DNA of 64,000 nt, taken from assembly GCA_025403435.1 (NCBI GenBank), contig CM046353.1:18067875-18131874 (forward strand), read 5' to 3'. The position numbers and the translations under genes are program-made. The DNA is from Artocarpus heterophyllus. Its lineage: Eukaryota; Streptophyta; Magnoliopsida; Rosales; Moraceae. Positions 32,241 through 44,549 of this stretch are shown here, in pieces (position 1 is the stretch's first letter; each line of letters opens with the position of its first letter). Below the pieces are notes generated by a model. That model had not been told where the DNA came from. It made no database searches and was given only the letters and a program-made list of their open reading frames with translations.

Positions 32241-34414
32241 TTATTGATGAGGACTTTTAAAGGTCTCATGGCAGAATCACCGAGAGAGAAAAAATGGGGA
32301 AGAAAACCTTTTTAGAAATTATAATATATGTAGATTGATAGAAAAGCAAAGCCGGTCTAACTTGCAAACGATGATTAGTTTCAGGTTCTCCACACTTGAG
32401 AGAACTGGAGATATGAACTAGTTTGGCTTTATGGTGCAAGCACGTGTGCTGAGGGCCCATCGATGGACCTTTTGCTAGAAATGTCTTCACGCATGCGCGC
32501 GGGTGCACAGAACATAAAAGCACAACTCAGGTGCTGTATTCTAGAAATATGAGCACAGTGCGATCTCATGAAAATTCCAATTCCAAGGGAAACACATGTA
32601 TGAAAATCAAAGGATGAATGAATATACATAAGGAATAAATTTTCGACGCGCTTGAATAGAGAATGACAATATCCGTACATGAGTTGCCCTACGCAAATTC
32701 AGGCTGCAATATCTCTGGCCATTTTACCAATGTATGATAATCAATTTCATTGCATTGTTTTAGGAATTTGAGTGAACACATCCAAGTCTGGTAAAATCAC
32801 GTACATGTAAAACTCTAAAGATAAATATCCGGACCTGATTTCAGCTATGGATAGAAATACATAGCAAGTATGCAAGAACTGAAACCAATCGACCAGTATT
32901 CCACGGAAAGCAAAAGCTGTGGAACTTTCTAAACAATCCTGAGGCTGTCATGGTTCAGAGGTTTCAATAAATTCCTAATTACAGGAGATTTAGACGATCA
33001 TTGATTTCTGGCCATGCAAGTTGCATCCCAAATCAAAGCTAAAGTTATACAATAGTAATTCCTAACAGCACGTTACATCTCCGATGATTGAGTTCTAGTA
33101 GAATTGTTCCAAATCTTTTCATCCTAATAGTTTACTTCTGTAGACTATATCTGTACACTTGTGATGAAGAAAAAATAAATACCTTGAAGAATAATCGCAC
33201 GTCTGTTCCTGTTGAAGCATCAAGAGTTACTCGGTTCCTACTAAAAGCCTCGCCGTTGAGCAGGACCTATTTTCCAGCAGCACAATAAGCTTGGTATGCT
33301 ATAGCTAGTAGCTCCTCTGTTACCCAGGAATGTGCTCCCAAGCTTCATCTGTTGCCTAGTCGAATACACGGACCATGCTAACCAAGTCCAGTCAATTAAG
33401 CGGATTTGAACACAATGATATGGATTAATTCAGTCACTCACCAGCCCGTTAAACTAACTGATCAAAGTAGACAGATAAATATCAGCACTACAGTGACTCT
33501 GTAAGGAAGAGTGTGGATTGTCACAATTGACAATAATAGTACCACTGGTGAATGTAATCAATTCAAAAGTAGATAACCAGTGTGAAGGTGATCAAACTAA
33601 TTTGCGCCTAAAAGGACCATACCATCCTAGAGGTGCAACATAAATGAGAAAAGAAAAGGACAGGTTAAAGGAAATCTTATAGTCCGACTCTGATTGCAAA
33701 TTTCTTGGAAAAACTTGTTTTTATTCATCAATAATTTTTTCCACCATCGTCTCCTCAAAGAAAAGAAAAGGGGGAAAGCACTAAAGAGATGGAGAAATCA
33801 ACATCCCTGGTTATACATTTTTACAAGAAAAGAAAATCTAGCAAGGAAAAACAACTACACGTGGTTATAAGAAAAATGAGAAAGGCAGTACTTACAATTT
33901 TGACGTAAATGCTATTTATTAGAGGAACCTAAACATACAAGAATCTATCATACAGAACTGCCTTCTAATCAGCTTCCAGACCAATGAGAACTTGATCTCT
34001 CGAAAACCTTCATGGCCATCAACCCGGTCGCATGTATCATTATAAAAGTACCTCACCAGTGACTAGCATAATAAACTGAAAAAAGCTGGGGGGAAAAAAA
34101 GAAATCTTCTAGAGCCACTTTTGCTGTCAATTAATGGGATTTCACCTCTCAACAGGACGAGGTGAGCCATTCATTGCTTTAACATCTCATCCTGATTTTG
34201 CCCTGAGAACATACAAAATAAAATTACAACGACTACTTACTCTTACACCAACTTTCACTGAGATATTAGCGAGCATAGCCTTTAAACAGAGGAGTATTTA
34301 TATATTTATTTAGATGTACCGAACCCCAGATTCTGAGCACAGGTAATAACCACTTCAACAATGAAATAGCTTGAAAAATGAGAAACTAAATGTTTTGGAA
34401 AGTAAAAAACGAGA

Positions 34415-37400
34415 TCAGTTTGTCTCATGTGCTTTTGCAAACCGAATGAGAACAGTAGAGAAAACCACTTCGCCTGGATAGCCCACAGTCTGAGGTACAA
34501 AAATCGAAATGGTGGGGAAAGTCGTTAACAGTTTACCTGGCCCAAGTGTATTAAAAGATGCTTGAAGTACGGTCCTATTTTCCTCTGTAACATTTCCGTT
34601 CACCAAATTTGAATCGGGAGGAGGTGCCAATCCGTTTCTCTTTCTCACTACTTTAGCCCTTCTGAAAATTTAGAGTTACAGCAAGCAGAAGTAACAATTT
34701 AACATCCAAACAAAGATCTTAAGACAATCAAGCAGCAAAAGATTTAAGATTTGCAGCTTATACCTGACCAACTTCCGTTTTAAAGTGCCAGTTTTCAGCT
34801 TTGATGTACCTTCACGAAGCAATGTTAAATGTTATCCGATGCTTAATGATGAGCATAATTGAAGAGACATAGCATAAGTTTCATATAAGAGCCAAAGAGA
34901 AAGTAATCAAGTATCAAACTATGAATTGAAATCTACTCCAAGACTCACCGGTCTTGGCCACAGAAGTTGAAGTGGGTTTCCGATTGCCTCTCTGAGCTTT
35001 TATGGCAGCAATAACAGAATCAGCAGTGGACCCTAAGCCTTTTCTTCCAACCAATTTTACTCCAAGTTTTTCACATAGGTAATTTAACCTCATCTCATCA
35101 CCCCCTCTTACTTCTCTCAGGTCAAGTGCCTGTTGCCTTGATAACAAAGTGTAAACATGCAGCTGTTGCTGCTGATTAAAGTGCGATTGAAGCTGCTGAA
35201 AAAGTAACTTATTTGTATGTTGTTGATCAGGTTTTGAACCGTCATGACCCTTCTTTCGCGGTTCATTAAACGTCACTCTTAAAATTGCCGCCGACTTTGG
35301 ATCAGCATTCTTCCGACCAAAAATAACAGAAAAGCTCCCAAATTCTAAATCAGGCTCCCTAAATAAATCTGCAAGAAGAGAAGCACAAGAGTGGGCATTC
35401 TTTGATGGAATCCTTCCAACTTTTATCTTCAATGATCGAGCATTAGCATGATGAGCCATATTTGCAGCTTCCCTGAGCCCACTAAGAAAGGCCCCGTGCA
35501 TGGTTGCAGGGTACCGCCTGGTAGTGGCCTCCCCTGCAAAAAATAGTCTCCCATCTCCAACACTTTCTGCTAAAATATCATAGTCGTCTCCTGAAGCCCC
35601 AACTGCAACATTGGAATAAGAACCTAGACTAAAAGGATCACTTCCCCATCTGGTACATACAGTTTGGATAGGCTCTGGAACATTTATTCCTTGTGGTTCA
35701 TATATACCTGTATGAATAAAGACCAAAGCCTTGTAGTCATTAAAAACCTTGTAGTCATTAAAAATAATCCAATAAACATAAAGTGAAAGTTTGAGACATC
35801 AAAACATTAAACTCTTAAAGCTGAAATGTTTCCAAAGAAAGTCATCATTAAGACAAACTTCGGAACAATTGATGGTTTATGCGCACAGTTTTAAAGTTTT
35901 GATTTTTCCTCCTTTTTTTTCAAAAGAAAACATGCCATTGTGAAAATGATTATGTTAAATACGTAAAGTAAATATTATACCCTTGAGAATTTGAAGAACC
36001 AGGGTCACTGCATCAGTGGGAGGCATACTCTCAAACTTGTGTGCAGCTTCCCCTGCCACTAAAGCAATCAAGAGAGGACCGCCAGCAACTGTAGCATAAC
36101 TGTAAAACAGAAAAAATTCACCTCGACGGCTGGGATCATCAGAAAGGTGTCCAAAGGTATCAAGATCTGTCCCCCAAAACGCACGAGGAAAAAGCATAGC
36201 AACCTTATTCAGCAATCCAAATCCTAATCTCTTTATCCCATCAAGCTTTCTCTGAGGCAGCTCTGGAATAAATTTGATTGATCCACTCTTCAAAACCCCA
36301 AGAGGCACAGTGCACAATGCCATGTCACACTCAAAAACCTGGTTGCCAGCTACTACTTGCACTCCATCGTTTCCATACCTAATTGTGTTCACAGTTTTCT
36401 CATACAAAATTGGAACATTCTCCACCAGTGCCTGAACCAGCCTTCCATTCCCTCCAGGCAAGAAGCAATGATCACCTCCCATATCATACGGGTCATCTTG
36501 GTCCCAAAATGCAAGAGAAAGCTTTGATATTAAGCCTGCATTCGCATATTCTAAATTTGCAAGATGCCAATTGAATAACTTCAGCTCCTCAGCATTTACA
36601 TCATCCCCATAAGCCTGTCTGAATGTTTCCAAGGCCGCGCCAAGAGAAACATCAACTGATACGTCTCCCATCAACTGCCTAAGCCTACTTGCTTTATCCA
36701 AAAGACGGTTAAAATCAGTTTCCACCTTCATATCCATGTCATGGTCTACAGGCTTCCCCTCTGTACCATACAATGGGCACTTATCTCTCACCTTATGAAA
36801 GGTTGAACCCAATTGCCTTGCAACAATCCCAAGAGGGTTTCCTGATGTACCTGTCAAAACACTCCCTCCTAAATCCGCTGCTGCGCATACCCTATTTCCT
36901 CCCTCCATTTTCTTTGTATAAACCCGCCCACCTGCACGCTTCCTTCCCTCCAATACAATCACTTTAAACCCAAAACGCATCATTTGCCTCGCAGCGGCTA
37001 GACCTGCAAGGCCGGCGCCAATCACAACCACATTCGGCTTACTGGGTTCAGAAGGAATCTTCTCCTTGATAGCCGGTGCAACCCCAAAATTAATATATCC
37101 ATGGGACACAAGATAATTGTACGCGGAGTCTAAAAGTGTGTGACAATGCTTAGGTATAGTATCAACAAACATTTCCTTGTAAATCCAATTCGACACGTTT
37201 TCGCGCCATTTTGCAATAATGTGGTTCCGAATCAGAATGTAATTGACCTGTTCAATCCCTCCAATCACTGGCAGAACCCCAGCGTCGATTTCCTCGTCGG
37301 TTAAGGAATCGGCCGGGAAACCGGCTGTAAGCGCAAGCACGGCTTCAGCGGTGGACTCTCTGTTGATCACGATGATCTCATCGAAAGTATCGGCCGCAGC

Positions 37401-37784
37401 GCTTGTTAAAGAATTAGGGTTTCCTACATTGTTTCTGATTGAATTGACCGAAATGGAATTAAAAGAAGAAGCAGAAGCAAAATCGTTACCGTTAGGGTTT
37501 AAAGCAGTCCCATTAGGGAAGTGAGCAAAGTTGAACGACGTTGAACTGCGCTGTGGCCTTCCTCGTCGTCGTTTCTTGGGGATGGTGAACGATAGAATGT
37601 GGCTTGAGCTAGTTTCAGGAACTTGACTTGAGCTCGCAATTGGAGTTAGATCAGTATTCTGGTTAGGATTAGGAAGAAGAACAGGCATAGGATCGGGATT
37701 AGGAATTTGGTGGGGATCATAAAGAGTGAACGGAATCGGAGGGAACATTGATAATTGGTCGGCGATATCATCGGGAGGGTCCAT
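34415..37784 (-). CDS. FLD: FLOWERING LOCUS D, LSD1-type histone demethylase homologue (four exons)
   Basis: Exons are 37784-35981, 35707-34949, 34809-34764 and 34661-34415, all GT-AG with matching phases, giving about 951 aa. Domains: an N-terminal Pro-rich region with the AT-hook-like [10 protein letters not shown] (70-79); a SWIRM domain at about 148-237; and a flavin amine-oxidase domain from the dinucleotide motif [16 protein letters not shown] (252-267), split by the first intron. It ends with [20 protein letters not shown]. The LNKVAMLF lysine corresponds to the catalytic-region lysine of LSD1, and the animal Tower insertion is absent, as in all plant homologues. A Q-rich linker precedes the conserved C-terminal region. 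FLD represses FLC-type loci in the autonomous flowering pathway and acts in the nucleus. The last exon could instead be spliced at GGCCAG|GTAAAC (34538/34537), so the C terminus is uncertain. Confidence 0.94.
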
Positions 37785-38387
37785 CGTCTCCGTACCGGTG
37801 GTGTTGGCCGACGGAGAAATGAGAGATCGTGACGATCAAGAAGGAAAGGCTATGTTTGGTTGCCGAGAAAATGCTGCCACTGTAACATTTTGTTACTTTT
37901 AAGTTTTAAGCGGCCTTGTTGGGTTGCCCAGAAAATGCTGCCGTGTAAAATTTTTACTTTAAAAGGTTGTTCTTTTTTCTTTTTTTTTTTTCGTATGACA
38001 CTACCGACCGGGAGATTTGCACTTTCGCAATTTAATCCCAATAGTAAATTGGCTCAAAAGTCCTCCCCACAAAAAATTGCCCCGAATGGTCCCTATCCTT
38101 GTTCTATTTAAAAGGCGACAACCAAGTCTCGCTTTTTTATTTTTCTTTTTTTTTTTTGGTCTAAAATGACCTTAAACTTCCAATAAAAAAATGACGAACT
38201 TGACTGACATTCATTCATTTTCTCACTTTTGTTGTGCCCGTCATGTGATCCTTAATTACTTCAAAAAGACTAAAAATCCCACTAAATCAACTATCACTTA
38301 ACAAAACTTATTAAAAAAGAAAAAAACAAAAACAAAACCAAAAAACCATTTCATCTTCCCCAACTCAGGCATGCATATTGAGAAGTG
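37785..38387 (-). promoter_or_regulatory. FLD 5' UTR and promoter; contains a duplicated motif
   Basis: This is the upstream region of FLD. The words gagaaaatgctgcc (37865-37878) and cagaaaatgctgcc (37929-37942) lie in two related ~60-bp segments, each starting ttgggttgcc or similar. T-rich runs follow at 37975-38160. No clear TATA box. The left end of a gypsy element begins near 38388, about 600 bp upstream of the FLD start. Confidence 0.4.
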
Positions 38388-38765
38388 GTGTGTAGAGGGC
38401 CAAGTCTCCACCCAAGCACTATGGAAGTGACCTGCAATGTGGCTGCTTGCACGCACAAAGTCCTGAAGTTGTTCTTTAGTGGGTAGGGGTGTCAGCCACA
38501 CGTTGTATATGCTATCCATAAATAGTAAGGCCTTGAGACACCAACTCACATACAGATTGAGTAAGTGTTGTGGTGATCCGAGTGAGGCCAAGTTTGTATT
38601 CTTTTTTGTGAATTAATAAAAGGTTGGAAAGTTGTTTCCATAATTTGGTTTTATGTGTTCAATTAACGGATTATAGTGAGTAAACACCTGGGTAGGTTGA
38701 CTAGGTCGGGGAACTTAGTGCCACACAAAGGCAAATGTTTGATGAAAAATTAGGCCCCTGTGACA
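38388..38765 (+). repeat. 5' LTR of the gypsy element, truncated
   Basis: About 380 bp, matching the 3' part of the LTR ending at 46641, both ending ggcccctgtgaca. The homology starts abruptly at agagggccaagtctcc, so the 5' two thirds of the LTR is missing. Confidence 0.85.
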
Positions 38766-38767
38766 GC

Positions 38768-38779
38768 TGATATTAGAGC
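38768..38779 (+). other. Primer-binding site, decayed Met-tRNA type
   Basis: TGATATTAGAGC, 10 of 12 identical to the plant initiator Met-tRNA complement TGGTATCAGAGC, three bases after the LTR. Confidence 0.7.
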
Positions 38780-38811
38780 TTAGGGCTACAGACATTCCTA
38801 GGATTGCTACG

Positions 38812-39830
38812 ATGAATGAGTTATATGAAAGAGTTGCTATGTTGGAGGACTTTGTCGGGGCTCCTCAAAGCGACGATGCAGTAAGCCTTGCCGTGCAAGT
38901 GGAACGAGAAGCTGAACAGATTATGGCTATGAACACGGTGCAATCAGACATGATAAAAGATGTGGAAGAACAGTTCTCCTTTATGATGCAGGACTTCATT
39001 ACGATGGTCGGTTTGGTGAAGGAAAATTTGAGAGACTAGAAGATGAGATAAGCATCCTCAAGAGGGCCGTGGCGACCCCTCAGACACTAGACGGTGCCCC
39101 TTCTAAGATCAAAGTCCCGAAACCAAAGGCATTCAATGGTGGCCGTAACACCAAGGAACTCGAGAATTTCTTGTGGGATATGAAGCAGTACTTCAAGGCT
39201 TCTCATATTCTAGATCGTGAAAAGGTAACCATAACTAGCATGTATTTGTCAGGTGATGCTAAACTATGGTGGTGGACCCAAATGTCAGGAGAGACAAGGG
39301 CTGGAAAACCTCAAATCAAGGATTGGGAAGCACTCAAGAAGGAGCTAAAGGATGAGTTTCTTCCATGCAACATAGCCTGGGTTGCACGAGAAGCACTTAA
39401 GAAGCTTTAGCAGATGGGTTCTGTTTGAGAGTATGTGTAAGAGTTTAGCTCTTTAATGCTGGACATCAAAGACACGTCGGATGCGAACAAGCTGTTCAAT
39501 TTTCTATTGGGATTGCAAGCACGGGCACACTCCGAGTTATGGAGACGAGGCGTGAGGGAAGGTTCCTCAGCCATTGTGGGCGCGAAGGGTTTGGTCAACT
39601 TTAGACCCTCTTCAGGCACCACAAACAGTGACTAGAAGAAAGGCCAGGAAGGCAAAAAGGGTAAAGGCTTTTCTAAAGATTTCAAGAAATCCGAGGGAAA
39701 GGGCAAAAACACGATAGAGCCAAGCGAGTCCAAGGGGGGCAAGAAGGAAGCTAGCTGCTTTATTTGTGGTGGTCCATTTATGGCCAAGAAGTGCCCAAAG
39801 CGAGAAAGGTTTAATGCTATCTACGAATCT
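38812..39830 (+). pseudogene. gag of the gypsy element (decayed)
   Basis: Pieces in changing frames: MNELYERVAMLEDFVG (38812-), then KVPKPKAFNGGRNTKELENF and SMYLSGDAKLWWWTQM of the capsid-like gag domain (39108-39280). A degraded zinc knuckle CFICGGPFMAKKC lies near 39757-39795, with the expected histidine replaced. In-frame stops occur near 39038 and 39410. Confidence 0.85.
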
Positions 39831-39889
39831 AAAGAAGAGGAGAATGCAAGCGGAGCCGGCACTTCACGGATAAATCCTCTTCATCTCTT

Positions 39890-41995
39890 CAATACAATTC
39901 CAACTGTTAAGCCAACCCTAAATGGGGGTCTTTTGTATGCAACGGTCCAACTAAATGGAAAAGCTATACGAGCTTTGCTGGTCGGGACACCGAGGCGACC
40001 AACAATTTCCTTTCAAATCGAAATGGTGGACGTGCTCGGTTTAGTGGTAAACCAGAGTCCTTACAAAATCAAGGCGGTGAATTCAGGTGCTACTTCGGTG
40101 TAAGGTGTAGCCACAACGACCCTCAAAGTCAGAGCTTGGGAGGGACAGATCAATCTAACTATCGTAGCCTTGGACGATTTTAAGTTGATTTTGGGGATTG
40201 ACTTCTTTGTTCAAGCCAAGGCAACAATTATGCCTCATTTATCAAGTATGTTGGTAAGTGAGGAACAAAATCCTTGCTTATTCATGCTAATTTCTCTGGA
40301 CAAGTTGAGAGCAAGTTAGAGATATAGTCGGCCAACAATTCAAAAATAAGGTGAAAAAAGGCGAGATGACTTACCTTGCAGCCCTTGTAGAGATTAAACC
40401 TGATCAAGCTATGGAGGTGCCCGATGAAGTTGCAATGGTGTTAGAACAGTTCTCAGATGTGCATGCCCTCAGACTGCATAAGAAGCTACCTCCGAGGCGA
40501 GCGGTGGACCACAAGATCGAGTTGGAGCTAGGTGCCAGGCCGCCACGCCAAGCCAAGCGCCTTATTGGATGGCCCTATCAAAGTTGGTTGAGCTGAGGAG
40601 TCAGCTTGAAGAGTTGCTAGATGCCGATTTCATACAGCCTTCAAAAGCTCCTTATGGTGCCCTGGTGTTGCTTCAGAGGAAGCAGGATGGCTTATTACAG
40701 ATGTACATAGACTATCACGCCCTCAACAAGATGACAGTCAAGAATAAGTACCCGGTCCCTAATGCTATAAATTTGTTCAATCGGTTGGCGGGTCCGTCGT
40801 ATTTTATAGAGCTAGACCTACGGTCGAGCTATTAGCAGGTGCAGATAGCCAAGGGGATGAGCCTAAGGCTACCCATGTGACAAGATACAGCTCGTTTGAG
40901 TTTCTGGTGATGCCGTTTGGCTTAACCAACGCTCTGCCACTTTTTGCAACCTGATGAACGAGGTACTTTATGAGTTTCTTGATTGGTTTATGGTTGTTTA
41001 TTTGGATGACATTGTTGTTTACTTGGGATCCTTGGTGGATCATATTAACCACTTGCGACAAGCATTCTCCCGACTTAGAGAATACAAGTTATTTGTGAAG
41101 AAAGAAAGTGCAAGTTTGTAGGCAAGAAATCAAATTCTTGAGCCACTGGATTGCCAAAGGCAAGATTCGGATGGACGAGGGCAAAGTGAAGGTGATCATG
41201 GAATGGACTGCACTAATCAAAGTGTCAGACTTGTGTTTTTTTCTTGGTTTAGCAAACTACTATCAGCAGTTCATCAAAGGGTATTCAAAGAAGGCAAGCC
41301 CTTTGACAAACTTACTAAAGAAGGACCAAAAGTGGGCATGGATAGACGCATGCCAAGAACCCTTCGACAAGCTGAAGGCAGCATTCTCCTTAGAGCCAGT
41401 CCTGAGTTTGCTAAATTTCAAGCTTCCTTTTGAGGTGCATACGGTTGCATCAAACTGAGCCCTTGGCAGAGTGCTCGTGCAGGATGGCCACTCGGTGGCT
41501 TACGAGAGTCAAAAACTCAAAGATGTTGAACAGCGTACTCAGCCCATGAAAAAGAAATGACAACAGTGGTGCATTGCCTCAACAGCTGGAGGCACTACTT
41601 GCTGGGTACGAAGTTTAAAGTGTTGACGGACAAAGTGGCGAACGCCTATTTCAAGACCCAAAAGAAGCTGACCCTAAAGCAGGCCTGTTGGTAGGAATTC
41701 TTGGTAGAATTCGATTTTGTGTGGGAGCGCAAACCTGGTAAGCAAAACCAAGTTGCTACCGCCTTGAGTCGCAAGGAGGTGAAGGACTATGTGGCAACAT
41801 TGGTGGCAGTGCAGTCAACTTTTCTTGATCAAGTGAAACAACAAGCTAAGGTGGACCAGGCTTATGTTCATCTCAAGAAGGAAGTAAAAGAAGGAGTTGC
41901 AAGGCGTTATTGGGAAGATGACAGACTCCTCTATGCCAAAGGTAATCAATTATTTATTCCTAACTCGGGTGGCTTGAGACAGGAACTTTTGTGAG
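39890..41995 (+). pseudogene. Protease, reverse transcriptase and RNase H of the gypsy element (decayed)
   Basis: A protease-like LYATVQLNGKAIRALL stretch (39930-39980) has lost its Asp-Thr-Gly. Reverse transcriptase begins with PRRAVDHKIEL (40494-) and continues through QLEELLDADFIQPSKAPYGA (40605-40660) and YIDYHALNKMTVKNKYPVP (40705-40760). The catalytic motif VYLDDIVVY survives (40998-41024). RNase H and the linker follow up to about 41990. Stops and frameshifts interrupt each domain. Confidence 0.88.
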
Positions 41996-42171
41996 AGACG
42001 CATGACCCTTAATAAAAAGGACATCCGGGGAGAGAGCGGATGATGGCACCCTAGCCTATACCTATTATTGGCTCAACATGGAGGAAGATGTTGAATTATA
42101 TGTGAAAACTTATTTGGTATGCCAACAAGACAAGATGGAAAGAAGGAAGGCAGCTAGGTTGTTACGCCACT
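41996..42171 (+). pseudogene. Integrase zinc-finger part of the gypsy element
   Basis: A degraded H2C2 finger, with remnants of 'KGHPGRERM' and 'CQQDKMERRKAARLL' just before the inserted solo LTR. Confidence 0.75.
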
Positions 42172-44549
42172 TGTAACGCCCCTATATGGGGGTTAACAGT
42201 TTTTAATGAAATAAAATAAAAATTAAAAAATAAAAGTAAAACCTTAAAAATAAAATTGCCCGGGGCTTAAAAGAAAACTCTCAAATTAAAAATAAAAATA
42301 TAAAGGACAATTAAACCACAGTTTAATGTAGCACCTTAAATTTAATAATATAAACTATCGTAATCATCATTTTAACCCTCAACGCATTTTAATACAGTCA
42401 CATAAAGTAACAATTGATGCTTACATTATCATGAAGAACATTCTTAACAATTGAAGTAGTCCCAATGTAATATAGCTACATCGCTTCCTCAACTATTTTT
42501 CTCGTAGCCACCTCACACTTAGTGAGTCCTGAAAAGATAAAAATATAAGGGAATGAGCGACAATATGCTCAGTAGAGAAAATCATTACTCACCTTTAGGT
42601 TTTTATCATTACCACATTAAAACCTGCATGGTTATTTAATACTCATCATTATCCATATTATGAGATTTATTATAATCATATTCCGTTGATACCATAGTTA
42701 ATCATTACCGAGTTTCATACATATACATATATATACAAATGTTAAAGTTCATCATTATTCTTAGGTACCTACGTTCAATAGAGTATCACTCAACTCATCA
42801 AAATCTAAATGGGTGCGCTTGGTCACCCTCTAAACATTCTAAGGGTGTTCTAGTGAGGGGACATCAAGTCCCGAGTCCTCACCAAGTCGATTCTTGTACA
42901 GTGTGTTCTGGGACTTTCAAACCAAGGAAGCGTCATCACCTTCCCCCTTATTTTACCTTTTAGGGTATTCATGCCCAAGGACGCAACCGCCGCCCTCTTC
43001 ACGTCTCACCATTGCTCTATATTTAATCATTATTAATAGAGTCAGTTTTTCTAACCATGCTTCTCAATTTATAACATGTGTCAATTCATTATGTTCCTCG
43101 CCGTACAACACAAGACGAGTCTATGTCATAGTTTCATATGTGATACTCATATAATATCAGTTCAACATAGATATATATATATATATCTTGTGATAAAACA
43201 ATCAATTTTAATTCTATAAAAACCTCACAAAAGATGAGTAATAGAATCTCTACCTTTCAAGCTTATCAACAATCTTTTAATCCTGGAATCAATTAACGTT
43301 AGCTCCATACTCCCTTGATCCTAAGGCGTGCATAAGGACAATTAAAACTAAAGCACAACATACAACTACATTCATAAATAAATCATGTGTAAATCTATCT
43401 TACTAGTATGCCATTAAAGCTTTTATGTAAATCTCTTTTGAATACCACAATAAACAATTTTTGTCTTAATACAATATAAAATGTAAACAAGTAATCTATA
43501 TGTTTTAGTCCCTAATAAGATTCATCAATCACTTAGGATAATATTAGAAAGGTTGCAAGACATTAAAGAACTAGGTGGTGAGCAAAGATGGGTTCTTGGT
43601 TCAGGTTAGCAGCTGGTATACCATAACAAACTGGCAAGTTTACTAGTTTTCAATCCAAAAATTGAATAATTCATAGAAAATAAAATACAACTCCGATTTA
43701 GGTTTCTGATAGCTCGTTAGAAAGCTTAGGATGTCCAATTTTTAAATATGTAAACCAATTTTTAAAATTCATTTTAATTTAATCACAGAATTTTAAGAAA
43801 TAGCCATTGCCCATAGAGGTATTATAAAGTTTAACAATATAAATTTTTTGTCTAGGGCATATACACTTAGACTTTATACATATGCTCCAAAAATGCGACA
43901 AACATATACTTAGGTTTAAGAACGTAAATTTGAATAATCCTTGAGTATATAAAAAAAAAATTTATAAATGAAAGACTCAATTTGTTCATAAGATTCTAAC
44001 CTCGGATTATGGTTAGTTGGAAGCTTGAAATGACTCCAAAACAGGTTCCTTGACTTCGGTATGGCTGAAATTCTTGGTCAAATGGAGGTGGTGGTGGCTG
44101 ATTTTTATGGCTGCCTTGAAGAAGTTCTCTAAGTATTTTGCTTCAGCAAAGAAATGAGAAGAAGAGTGTGGGAACCGTGGAAGAAAAAGGAAGAAAAGAT
44201 GAAGTCTTTGAAGAGAAGTGATAGAAGCAATTATGGAGGAGACATGTTGAAGCATGTCACGGAGGAAATAAAGAAAATGAGGGTCAAGAGTAGTTGGAAA
44301 AGATATCCTTATGTCTCATCTAGAGACTTTAACGCACATAATGTCAATTTGACATTTTTGAGATTTATTAGAAGTTCTAAAGCTTTTCAGTAAACATACT
44401 AAATAAATATAGGAGAATTTTAGAAAATTTAAAAATAGATAAAAATAAATTTTGTAAAATAAATTTTAAATGAAGCAATTTTTTTTATTGATACACTAAA
44501 AATTAATTTAATTACCTTAATACCCGTTAGGAGAATAACGGGTGTCACG
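42172..44549 (-). repeat. Solo LTR of the LOG-element family, central module replaced
   Basis: It begins TGTAACGCCCCTATATGGGG and ends in ataacgggtgtcacg, as in the LTRs at 11584 and 18248. The flanking duplication is CCACT (42167-42171) / CCACC (44550-44554), 4 of 5 matching. Positions 42172-43321 align with 11584-12714. From 43322 to about 44505 it is unrelated to the GC-rich module of the other copies, and the last ~45 bp match again. No internal region or second LTR, so it is a solo LTR left by recombination. Clearly more diverged than the pair at 11584/18248. Confidence 0.85.

Larger units (their letters stand above)
30604..34414. other. Intergenic between BORCS8 and FLD (convergent 3' ends)
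   Basis: The first ~200 bp is BORCS8 3' UTR, with AATAAA-like words near 30800. A protein-like fragment lies at 30955-31140 and a GC-rich island at 31640-32090 (separate entries). From 32260 to 34414 there is no supported gene; the part adjoining 34414 is likely FLD 3' UTR. A short minus-strand frame near 33180-33280 looks weakly coding but has no recognised match. Confidence 0.4.

Noticed and set aside
33088..33288. Coding-like frame near 33180-33280 (minus) and the 66-codon plus ORF
   Set aside because: Too short, no start or splice sites that join to FLD, and no recognised family.
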